From NCBI GenBank assembly GCA_023266955.1, contig JAHFOH010000099.1:1-5663 (forward strand): a stretch of DNA of 5,663 nucleotides, given 5' to 3'. Both the position numbers and the translations under genes were made by a program. Origin of the DNA: Nitrososphaerota archaeon. Lineage in GTDB: Archaea; Thermoproteota; Nitrososphaeria; Nitrososphaerales; JAHFOH01. Shown one piece after another: positions 1-5,339 of this stretch; position 1 is the first letter of the stretch; every line of letters begins with the position of its first letter. The notes under the pieces were generated by a model that saw only the letters and a list, made by a program, of their open reading frames with translations, ran no database searches and had not been told where the DNA came from.

Positions 1-75
1 TGCCATAGTTCAAGATATACGAGCTGGGATATACTTAAGAGTTGCTTGCGACACAGTCATTTCAAGGTCGGAAAC
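1..75. other. Window edge with no recognisable gene
   Basis: No convincing coding sequence is visible here. A 7-nt direct repeat, GATATAC, occurs at 14-20 and 28-34 in an AT-rich stretch and could belong to a promoter, but nothing downstream supports that. Confidence 0.4.
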
Positions 76-98
76 GGTAGACCAAGATTAGAATGTAT

Positions 99-215
99 TG
101 CAGGAGGTGGGATTTGAACCCACGAACCCTTGAGGATCTCCTAAGAGAGCTACCTTAGCCCTACGCTCCAAAGTACATGATGAAAGCCCTTTGACCAAGA
201 TTAGCAACCTTGTTC
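99..215 (-). pseudogene. Decayed tRNA-Leu copy (pseudo-tRNA)
   Basis: On the minus strand the T arm (107-123: GUGGG, loop UUCAAAU, CCCAC) and the 3' acceptor strand (100-106, CUCCUGC, then discriminator A) are perfect. A Leu-type D arm is also present around 190-207 (GCU, then AAUCUUGGUCAAA). The 5' acceptor strand, where GCAGGAG is expected, reads about AACAAGG and pairs at only two positions, so no acceptor stem can form. The encoded CCA of the second tRNA (1226-1354) is missing here: the discriminator runs directly into AUACAUU. The 3' flank down to about 76 resembles the flank of that tRNA, so this is best read as a duplicated tRNA-Leu gene that has decayed. A split tRNA whose 5' half lies elsewhere is a weaker alternative. 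Confidence 0.65.
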
Positions 216-298
216 ATCCAGTCAGCACCAGCTGTGTGGAATAAGTCTTTTCGGGAACAGCGGTAAATTCGATATGTCTTCAGAAACCCCGTGTGTGT

Positions 299-571
299 CT
301 ACGGTTTCGGTCGGTAAGCTTGAGCATGGGTTCCTGCAGAGAGAAAAGTCATACTCCTCTTCGAAATCCTGCAGATAACCAGCAAGTTCGCTCTAACCCT
401 ATGGCTCCAGCTGCAGAAGTAGACGTTGCGGTCAAGGTGATGTGCCATCTTGGTAGGGTCATCTGCTGACAGGAGCTTCATTATTGCTCCCTCAACCAGG
501 CCTTGCTGTCCGTAAGTGAGTTCTCGAAACTTCTTCACGAACTCATCTGTGTATCTTACGTGTCTACGCAA
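299..571 (-). CDS. RelE/ParE-superfamily toxin of a type II toxin-antitoxin pair
   Basis: This 90-aa protein has the size and layout of RelE-fold toxins. An N-terminal helical part (residues 8-36, with a Lys/Glu-rich helix) is followed by a basic beta-sheet half: RVRANLLVICRI at about 58-69, then FLSAGTHAQAYR at 76-87. The last segment matches the family's closing pattern of Gly, His and Tyr (Gly80, His82, Tyr86), and Arg58/Arg60 lie where RelE proteins carry the Arg that contacts mRNA. Known members cut mRNA on the ribosome; some relatives (ParE) target gyrase, so the exact target is inferred. The only usable start is a TTG at 569-571. It lies 3 nt after the antitoxin stop and has no clear ribosome binding site, which suggests translation coupled to the antitoxin. 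Confidence 0.85.
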   Translation of the reverse strand: MRRHVRYTDEFVKKFRELTYGQQGLVEGAIMKLLSADDPTKMAHHLDRNVYFCSWSHRVRANLLVICRISKRSMTFLSAGTHAQAYRPKP

Positions 572-574
572 ACT

Positions 575-946
575 CTACATCTTTGAAGCAGCGAGCCCTC
601 GGAGAAATTCAAGCGGTTCCTCACCTTTGGGTACTTTCCGAAATCGCTTCTCTTTCAGATCTTCCATGCCCTTAACTATGCTCTGCTCAAATTCTCGGTC
701 GAGCATTATGAAGACATTGGTAAGAATTTCCTCTTTTGAATGCCCCTCCTTTGCAGCTCTAGCAACATAATCAATCACCTCAAGCAGTGTAGAGGCAGAT
801 AGCTCGGCTGGTGGGGTGACAACTTGCCGCAGGGCCTCTTCCACAAGTAAGCTTAGGCCACCCCGCCTGCCGCCGTATTTCTCTTTGATGAGCCTCCTTA
901 CCTGTCTTTCAAGATCGTCATCAACGCGGACAAGAATTTGGGCCAT
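575..946 (-). CDS. Ribbon-helix-helix antitoxin, partner of the RelE-type toxin
   Basis: The 123-aa protein begins with a short beta strand (residues 3-9, QILVRVD) and two helices (about 11-24 and 30-43, ending LSLLVEEALRQVV). This is the ribbon-helix-helix DNA-binding fold of CopG/MetJ type. The region from about 50 to 123 is helical and charged and is longer than in most such antitoxins; it probably holds the toxin-binding part. I start at the ATG at 944-946 because the fold begins there and a TATA-like element sits 28 bp upstream, consistent with a leaderless mRNA. The frame stays open back to 1114, but that extension does not look like protein. The gene is followed after 3 nt by the toxin, so the two form one operon. 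Repression of its own promoter is inferred from the family and the palindrome upstream. Confidence 0.85.
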   Translation of the reverse strand: MAQILVRVDDDLERQVRRLIKEKYGGRRGGLSLLVEEALRQVVTPPAELSASTLLEVIDYVARAAKEGHSKEEILTNVFIMLDREFEQSIVKGMEDLKEKRFRKVPKGEEPLEFLRGLAASKM

Positions 947-955
947 ATGCAACAA

Positions 956-967
956 TATCTTAAGATA
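956..967. promoter_or_regulatory. Perfect 12-bp palindrome, candidate operator of the antitoxin-toxin operon
   Basis: TATCTTAAGATA is its own reverse complement over all 12 bases. It lies between the TATA-like element and the antitoxin start codon, where a bound repressor would block transcription initiation. Ribbon-helix-helix antitoxins usually bind such short palindromes as dimers; binding here is inferred. Confidence 0.55.
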
Positions 968-969
968 GC

Positions 970-979
970 ATCTAAAAGT
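970..979 (-). promoter_or_regulatory. TATA-like promoter element of the toxin-antitoxin operon
   Basis: On the minus strand CTTTTAGATG is centred about 28 bp upstream of the antitoxin ATG, preceded by the purine-rich GAAAGA, which could serve as a BRE. This spacing fits an archaeal promoter making a leaderless or nearly leaderless transcript. Confidence 0.5.
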
Positions 980-980
980 C

Positions 981-995
981 TTTCTGCTCGTTAGA
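981..995. repeat. 15-nt repeat, copy 1 of 2
   Basis: TTTCTGCTCGTTAGA occurs here, directly upstream of the toxin-antitoxin promoter, and again at 5007-5021 in the same orientation. Apart from the match itself nothing shows a function. Confidence 0.5.
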
Positions 996-1225
996 GTAGC
1001 AAGTTCGCGTGGCTGCGGTAGTGGATATGAAGAGCAACTGAATTGAAGGTTTTTGACGAAGTTAGCAAATTGAGACAGGCTCAGGAGGCGTTGTGTGCGC
1101 GCTAAGATTACCACTCTTTAGTCATGAGGAGTTTCCGTGTGGGGCATTGCACTTGGTCTAGTTAAGAGGTGATTAATCTCCCTGATATGCGGTTTGTCTC
1201 ATCGGGTACCCCAGATCTTAATGTA
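996..1225. other. Intergenic stretch between the toxin-antitoxin promoter and tRNA-Leu
   Basis: No coding sequence or RNA gene is supported here. The part next to the tRNA (1205-1225) is its 3' flank and is related to the flank of the decayed tRNA copy at 76-98. An imperfect inverted repeat, GAG(gtgattaat)CTC, lies around 1166-1180. Confidence 0.4.
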
Positions 1226-1354
1226 TGGTGCGGGGGGTGGGATTTGAACCCACGAACCCCTAAGGGACGAGGTCTCCCCTAGGGCGGTTAGCAACCTGAG
1301 CTTCGCGTCGATCGTGGCGATCTCGCGCCTTTGACCAGGCTTGGCAACCCCCGC
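1226..1354 (-). tRNA. tRNA-Leu, class II, probably intron-containing, anticodon not resolved
   Basis: The minus strand gives acceptor GCGGGGG (1348-1354) pairing fully with CCCCCGC (1230-1236), then discriminator A and an encoded CCA (1226-1228). The D arm is GCC, AAGCCUGGUCAAA, GGC (1327-1345); the T arm is GUGGG, UUCAAAU, CCCAC (1237-1253). A73 and this D loop are typical of archaeal tRNA-Leu. Positions 1254-1326 hold 73 nt where a mature class II tRNA needs about 32, leaving roughly 41 extra nucleotides, presumably one or two introns. CUCAGG (1295-1300) resembles the loop of a CAG anticodon at 1296-1298, but its flanking stem CGAAG/CCUCG keeps one A-C mismatch and would need a second intron. 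GCU in UUGCUAA, a Ser-like loop, and GAG are other readings, each with flaws. Confidence 0.85.
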
Positions 1355-1378
1355 AATTCAATCAAGGCGCCGGGAAGA

Positions 1379-1388
1379 CGATAAATCG
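1379..1388 (-). promoter_or_regulatory. TATA-like element of tRNA-Leu
   Basis: CGATTTATCG on the minus strand is centred about 30 bp upstream of the mature tRNA 5' end. That is the usual distance for the box A (TATA) element of archaeal stable-RNA genes. It is the clearest AT-rich site close to the tRNA. Confidence 0.45.
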
Positions 1389-1505
1389 TTTGCTCAGCAA
1401 GCTCAATTCCAAAAGTTACAAACAACCCTATTATAGAGTCAAGACCCACGAGTTAAGCCGAAAGTCCTCAAGGTTTGGTGTCCCTTTACCTTTGGTGGAG
1501 AAAAC

Positions 1506-1685
1506 TTGCCAGACCCGACGACTAGTAAAAAGAAGAGCGTAAAGTTTCCGATAAAATTCAAGTGCACGTGCGGAGCCAAATTCAGATGGTTATCGGAAGC
1601 GAGGGAGCATCTGAAGACGACTAGGGGAGGGCAGCATACCGTCACGAATGTAACGGGCCAATACGTAGAAGGACTAAAGATCTAG
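1506..1685 (+). CDS. Small C2H2-like zinc-finger protein (59 aa)
   Basis: This short gene starts with TTG at 1506, preceded by GGTGGAG, a good ribosome binding site with 5 nt spacing; no other start codon occurs in frame after the upstream stop at 1434. The product opens with a Lys-rich segment (SKKK, 7-10) and carries Cys20, Cys22, His35 and His44. Cys22, Phe26 and His35 keep the classic C2H2 spacing (C-x3-F, C-x12-H). The first Cys pair is only one residue apart and the two His are eight apart, so it is a variant finger. It could bind nucleic acid or act in protein contacts; the target is unknown. The opposite-strand frame over this stretch lacks protein character. The next gene starts about 80 nt downstream, perhaps from its own promoter. 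Confidence 0.75.
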   Translation: MPDPTTSKKKSVKFPIKFKCTCGAKFRWLSEAREHLKTTRGGQHTVTNVTGQYVEGLKI

Positions 1686-1698
1686 CATCTTCGTTCAG

Positions 1699-1708
1699 CT
1701 TTAATAAC
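1699..1708 (+). promoter_or_regulatory. Possible TATA element for the acyl-CoA dehydrogenase and glycosyltransferase genes
   Basis: CTTTAATAAC, just after the zinc-finger gene, resembles an archaeal TATA box and would place transcription start near 1727-1732. A GTG at 1731 lies there but is out of frame with the dehydrogenase. Confidence 0.35.
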
Positions 1709-1764
1709 GAACCGACTTCAGCGGACACCGGTGCGTTCTGACGAGCACACTTCTTCCCAAGGCT

Positions 1765-2928
1765 ACGGACTATACGGTTAGAGTTGACCCTCACCATGAA
1801 GAGTTCAGACAAATTATCCGTGAATTCGCCTCTAAAGACATCGACCCAATAGCAAAAGAGATCGATCGAACGAACACGGTCCCAGACTCACTAATCAAGA
1901 AGGGAGTAGAACTTGGACTACCAGGAATTGGCATCAGCGAAAAGTATGGGGGGACAGGTGCAGACATGCTCACTCTCGCCATAGTTGTCGAGGAAATCTC
2001 TAGAGTTTCAGCCGCCTGCTCCGTAGTATTCGTTGCAAGCTATCTTGTTTCAGAACCTCTGTATGAATTCGGAACTGAAGAGCAGAAGAGGAGATTCCTG
2101 ATTCCCCTCGCCAAGGGACAAAAGTTCGGAGCCCATGCAATGACTGAACCAGGAGCTGGTTCGGATGTTGCCGGAATTCAAACAACTGCAAAGAAGGCTG
2201 ATGCAGAATATGTGATAAACGGCAGGAAGATCTTCATCACGAACGGCGAGCGAGCTGACATATTCTTAGTATTCGCAAGAACGAGCCCTTCCCCTTCACC
2301 TGAGAAACGACATCTCGGAATCACCGCCTTCCTTGTTGAAAAGAATACGCCGGGTCTACAGGTTGGGAAAAGGATTGAAACAATGGGACTGAGAGGATCA
2401 CAACCGGTTGAAATCATCCTCGATAAAGTTAGCGTGCCCAACGAGAATATTTTGGGGAGAGAAGGGGAAGGCGCCTACGTGGCTCTGAATACCTACGACA
2501 GAGGGAGAATAGGAGTATCTGCCCAAGGAGTCGGCATAGCTCAAGCAGCCTATGAAGCTGCCCTAAAATACGCCGCAACAAGAACTGCATTTGAATCTAA
2601 ACTCCTCGAATTCCAGCAGATTCAATTCAAGCTTGCTGAAATGGCCGTAGAGGTGCATTCCGCACGATTACTAACCTACTGGGCCGCCTCACTTTTGGAT
2701 CAGGGCAAGGATTTTGTGAAAGCAGCCTCCATAGCGAAAATTGTAGCTACCGAGGCGGCTGAGAAAGCTGCGTTAGCGGCAATGATGATCCATGGAGCTT
2801 ATGGCGTTTCAACAGACTACCCGGTTGAACGCTATCTGAGGGATGTGCAGATCATCAAAACGTATGAGGGTACAAACGATATTCAGAGGTTGACTATCGC
2901 AAAAGAGCTGGTTAAAGAGCTAAGATAA
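1765..2928 (+). CDS. Acyl-CoA dehydrogenase, 5' end without a normal start codon
   Basis: This FAD-dependent enzyme would oxidise an acyl-CoA to the enoyl-CoA, as in fatty acid or branched-chain amino acid breakdown. Numbered from 1765, it shows a helical N-terminal domain (to about 110), the FAD/substrate signature AMTEPGAGSD (125-134), the middle beta domain, and the C-terminal helical domain ending YEGTNDIQR. Glu368 in YEGT is the expected catalytic base. The reading frame is clearly coding upstream of the first ATG (1966): REFASKDIDP, then EKYGGTGAD. Yet no ATG, GTG or TTG lies between the stop at 1705 and 1966. I place the 5' boundary at the ACG at 1765, giving 387 aa, the usual family length; CTG at 1738 is another option. 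A lost start or an indel is possible. The substrate cannot be told. The glycosyltransferase follows after 22 nt. Confidence 0.85.
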   Translation, partial: TDYTVRVDPHHEEFRQIIREFASKDIDPIAKEIDRTNTVPDSLIKKGVELGLPGIGISEKYGGTGADMLTLAIVVEEISRVSAACSVVFVASYLVSEPLYEFGTEEQKRRFLIPLAKGQKFGAHAMTEPGAGSDVAGIQTTAKKADAEYVINGRKIFITNGERADIFLVFARTSPSPSPEKRHLGITAFLVEKNTPGLQVGKRIETMGLRGSQPVEIILDKVSVPNENILGREGEGAYVALNTYDRGRIGVSAQGVGIAQAAYEAALKYAATRTAFESKLLEFQQIQFKLAEMAVEVHSARLLTYWAASLLDQGKDFVKAASIAKIVATEAAEKAALAAMMIHGAYGVSTDYPVERYLRDVQIIKTYEGTNDIQRLTIAKELVKELR

Positions 2929-2950
2929 CTGGAATCGAAACTTCCTCGGC

Positions 2951-4096
2951 ATGGTAGTCTTAGAGGTCTATTCATCACTTATCGTCATCTCTAGTCTTAT
3001 AGCAATCTATGGACTGAAGATATTCCCGTCCCTCCCGAAAGTAATCCCGTCGGACAATACGCCCAAAGTTTCGATAATAGTTCCCGCTAGAAATGAAGAA
3101 GACACGATAGAGGAGTGTATCCAGACACTGCTCGCCATCGAATATCCCGAAAAAGAGATCATAGTGGTTGAAGGTAACTCAACGGACAAGACAGGCCAAA
3201 TCCTTCAGAAGTATTCTGGAAGAGTGCAGCTAGTCCACGAAGGCAGTTTACCTGAAGGATGGATAGGCAAGAATTGGGCTTGCCATCTCGGTTACAAAGA
3301 ATCTTCAGGAGAGCTGTTGCTTTTTACTGATGGAGACACTATACATCGTAAACACAGCCTGTCACGAACTGTGTCTTATCTGCTGCATAACAACGTAGAT
3401 ATGGTTACATTGTACTCGAAGTTCCGGACAAGATCTTTTTGGGAAAAACTGATGCTTCCTACCATCATTCATCTAATTTTTCTCTACATGTGGGGGCCAA
3501 AGGTCAATGATGACAAGAGTCCACATTACATGGCGAATGGCCAATACATTCTAGTTAGAAGAGCGGCCTATGAGAAGGTTGACGGTCACTCCGGTGTAAG
3601 AAATGAGATAATTGAAGACGTAAGGCTGGCAGAGAATCTAAAGAAAGCCAGCTTCAAAACTCGTATGCTTTATGGCTTCGATGCCCTAGAGAACAAGATG
3701 TACGCCAACTTCTCAGAACTCTGGGAGGGATGGGTCAAGAACACCTTCGCAGGCTTCAGGTTTAGCCTCAGATTCCTGTCCGAGGGCTTGGCGATAATCA
3801 TAGCCGCTTTCTTGCTCCCATTCTTAGTTCTACTGTACGGTCTGACGATTTTCCCCCAGTCGGGTGTTACCAACTACCTAGTTTATGGAAGCATTATGGT
3901 GGCATCCCTGTACGTTCGAATGGGAATCGAATATCGTAGGCTTGCGGATGCCCTTCATTATACGCTGTTCTTCCCTATAGCAATCTTACTATTCATTGGA
4001 GTCATGCTTACCTCCTACCTACGAGTGAGCAGTGGTAGAGGAGTCACCTGGAAGGGCAGAACTTACAATTTACAAGGAACCGCCAAACAAAGCTGA
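2951..4096 (+). CDS. Membrane-anchored family 2 glycosyltransferase, CrtQ/HpnB-like
   Basis: The 381-aa protein has an N-terminal membrane segment (about 5-25), a cytoplasmic GT-A domain (about 38-270) and three C-terminal membrane segments (about 278-300, 305-325 and 337-358). Visible motifs are VSIIVPARNEE (40-50), PEGWIGKNWA (101-110), the metal-binding FTDGDT with DGD at 127-129, GQYILVRR (197-204) and the catalytic IED (221-223), then FSELWEGWVKNTFAG and a closing WKGR (367-370). This order matches hopanoid-associated HpnB and carotenoid glycosyltransferase CrtQ, which put sugars on lipids; the acceptor here is unknown. The usual DDxS motif after strand 2 reads EGNSTD (74-79), so its first Asp is replaced. 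The ATG start follows the dehydrogenase by 22 nt without a strong ribosome binding site, probably in one transcript. It converges on the rhodanese gene. Confidence 0.85.
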   Translation: MVVLEVYSSLIVISSLIAIYGLKIFPSLPKVIPSDNTPKVSIIVPARNEEDTIEECIQTLLAIEYPEKEIIVVEGNSTDKTGQILQKYSGRVQLVHEGSLPEGWIGKNWACHLGYKESSGELLLFTDGDTIHRKHSLSRTVSYLLHNNVDMVTLYSKFRTRSFWEKLMLPTIIHLIFLYMWGPKVNDDKSPHYMANGQYILVRRAAYEKVDGHSGVRNEIIEDVRLAENLKKASFKTRMLYGFDALENKMYANFSELWEGWVKNTFAGFRFSLRFLSEGLAIIIAAFLLPFLVLLYGLTIFPQSGVTNYLVYGSIMVASLYVRMGIEYRRLADALHYTLFFPIAILLFIGVMLTSYLRVSSGRGVTWKGRTYNLQGTAKQS

Positions 4097-4107
4097 GTAA
4101 TAGATCG

Positions 4108-4914
4108 CTAGACCTCGACAGGAAGGTCTTCACGGAAAGCCCACTCGGAGAAGGATGCATCATAATGCCTTACTTTCGGATAATCCATCAGGCGAAGAAC
4201 GAAGTACATGTAAGAAGACCTTAGACCGGTCCAGCAATATGTTATGACATCCTTCTCCTTGCTAACACCGGCCCCTTCGAGAAGTTCGGCAAGCTCGCCA
4301 GCAGGTCTGCAAATGCTATCTTTACCGAAACACTCATTCCAAGGAAGAAGTTTCGCTCCAGGTATGTGCCCCGGTCTACCGCCGAACACGTATGCACCAG
4401 AATACTCCTCGCGTAACCTGGTGTCAAGTATGAGTGTGTTGGGATCGTTAAGCACTTTCATGATGTAATCAGCGGGAGCCTTCTTTCCTTCATCTGGAGT
4501 CGCAGTGAATGTAGATTCCTCGAAATCAGGTGGAACAGCTGTTACAGGCCTCTTGTCCTTGTACCACTTCATGAAGTTAACATTGAGGACCTTCACCCTG
4601 GGATGCCCATAATATTCGAGAGACCAGAATAACCGCGCTGCCTCAGACCCGTCTGAACCATCATAGACTACTACTGTATGTTCATTACTGATGCCTCTCT
4701 CGCCCAAAATTCTCTCAAAGATATCTTTTGATGCAATGTAACCGGGTTGGGGATTCATGACTTCCATTACTGCAATGTTGATGGCGTTTTTTATGTGAGC
4801 GAAGGAGTATTGAAGCGGCATTCTGGCGTCGACAATTCTAAGGTTATTGTCATCTAGATGTGTGGTAAGCCAATCAGCATCAACCAAGATCTCTTTGTTC
4901 GGATATTCAATCAT
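4108..4914 (-). CDS. Two-domain rhodanese (thiosulfate/3-mercaptopyruvate-type sulfurtransferase)
   Basis: The product carries two rhodanese domains, about residues 8-125 and 145-268. The second has the active-site loop Cys-Trp-Thr-Gly-Leu-Arg with Cys227 as the persulfide carrier. The first has Asp85 in the matching place (VVVYDGSDGSEAA) and is the usual inactive half. Such enzymes move sulfane sulfur from thiosulfate or 3-mercaptopyruvate to an acceptor. The C-x-x-G-x-R loop differs from the classic CRKGVT of thiosulfate sulfurtransferase and CGSGVT of mercaptopyruvate sulfurtransferase, so the donor is open. I chose the ATG at 4914 (268 aa) because AGGTG lies 6 nt upstream. An in-frame GTG at 4923 would add three residues but overlaps that binding site. 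The gene ends 11 nt from the convergent glycosyltransferase; a TusA-like carrier lies upstream on the same strand. Confidence 0.9.
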   Translation of the reverse strand: MIEYPNKEILVDADWLTTHLDDNNLRIVDARMPLQYSFAHIKNAINIAVMEVMNPQPGYIASKDIFERILGERGISNEHTVVVYDGSDGSEAARLFWSLEYYGHPRVKVLNVNFMKWYKDKRPVTAVPPDFEESTFTATPDEGKKAPADYIMKVLNDPNTLILDTRLREEYSGAYVFGGRPGHIPGAKLLPWNECFGKDSICRPAGELAELLEGAGVSKEKDVITYCWTGLRSSYMYFVLRLMDYPKVRHYDASFSEWAFREDLPVEV

Positions 4915-4920
4915 GCCAAA

Positions 4921-4925
4921 CACCT
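4921..4925 (-). promoter_or_regulatory. Ribosome binding site deciding the rhodanese start
   Basis: AGGTG on the minus strand sits 6 nt before the ATG at 4914. It contains the competing in-frame GTG (4921-4923), which makes that GTG the less likely start. Confidence 0.55.
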
Positions 4926-4954
4926 ACAGCTTACCACGACCAACATTGCTGTTG

Positions 4955-4964
4955 ACTAAAAAGA
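4955..4964 (-). promoter_or_regulatory. TATA-like element upstream of the rhodanese gene
   Basis: TCTTTTTAGT on the minus strand would place transcription start near 4932, leaving a short leader with room for the ribosome binding site. A second AT-rich site, TTTTATCATA, lies at 4971-4980. The roughly 110-nt gap to the acylphosphatase gene fits a separate promoter. Confidence 0.4.
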
Positions 4965-5006
4965 TTCACATATGATAAAACGGTGATTTCACATGTTACT
5001 TTCCGT

Positions 5007-5021
5007 TTTCTGCTCGTTAGA
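5007..5021. repeat. 15-nt repeat, copy 2 of 2
   Basis: This is identical to 981-995 in sequence and orientation. It begins 2 nt beyond the acylphosphatase stop codon (5024-5026) and lies about 45 bp upstream of the rhodanese TATA-like site. Both copies precede minus-strand promoters. Confidence 0.5.
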
Positions 5022-5023
5022 AG

Positions 5024-5302
5024 CTAGTGTCTTATCTTGAAATAGAAGAATTCCGACTTGAAAGGCTCACTTAGCACTTCTACCTTATCCACTTTCGCAA
5101 ACGGTGGTCCTTTCTTACAGATTTCAACAAAATAGTTCACTTTATCCTCCTCCCCCTCCACAACTAGCTCCACTCTACCGTCATACAGGTTCCTGACCCA
5201 GCCTGCGACACCTAGTCTGTTTGCTTCTCTACTGACGTATCCTCGATAACCTATGCCCTGGACCCTACCGGATACGTAGATGTGTAATCTCGTCTTAGCC
5301 AT
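5024..5302 (-). CDS. acyP: Acylphosphatase
   Basis: The 92-aa protein is a full-length acylphosphatase, a small cytoplasmic alpha/beta enzyme that splits acyl phosphates such as acetyl phosphate or 1,3-bisphosphoglycerate. The family signature VSGRVQGIGYR covers residues 10-20, with Arg20 as the phosphate-binding residue. GWVRN (34-38) carries the catalytic Asn38 that holds the water, and the second signature, DGRVELVVEGE, follows at 41-51. Tyr19 replaces the more usual Phe. The start is the ATG at 5302; only a weak ribosome binding site precedes it. It lies 37 nt after the TusA-like gene on the same strand, so it is probably co-transcribed. The physiological substrate is not known for most members, and this position gives no direct link to sulfur transfer. 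Confidence 0.95.
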   Translation of the reverse strand: MAKTRLHIYVSGRVQGIGYRGYVSREANRLGVAGWVRNLYDGRVELVVEGEEDKVNYFVEICKKGPPFAKVDKVEVLSEPFKSEFFYFKIRH

Positions 5303-5339
5303 ATGAGATTCACAGCCTTTGCAGCACGTAACATCTGCG

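Noticed and set aside
516..770. 84-residue plus-strand frame over the toxin-antitoxin operon
   Set aside because: It is a shadow of the antitoxin and toxin genes with Ser/Arg-rich low-quality composition.
947..1114. N-terminal extension of the antitoxin frame by 56 residues
   Set aside because: It is rich in Leu, Ser, Phe and Cys without protein-like pattern, and it covers the TATA-like element and the palindrome. The ribbon-helix-helix fold starts at the ATG at 944-946.
1187..1282. Short plus-strand frame preceded by GAGGTGAT, a good ribosome binding site
   Set aside because: Its 31 residues run antisense through the tRNA T arm and stop inside the tRNA gene, and the spacing to the ATG is long.
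99..1354. Integrated mobile element bounded by tRNA att sites
   Set aside because: No integrase or other mobility gene is present, and the duplicated part includes the D arm and flank, which is more than a typical att repeat.
1439..1645. 68-residue minus-strand frame
   Set aside because: It is antisense to the zinc-finger gene, which has a ribosome binding site and a recognisable motif.
4097..4107. Terminator between the convergent glycosyltransferase and rhodanese genes
   Set aside because: Only 11 nt separate the two stops, with no T-run or hairpin that I can see.
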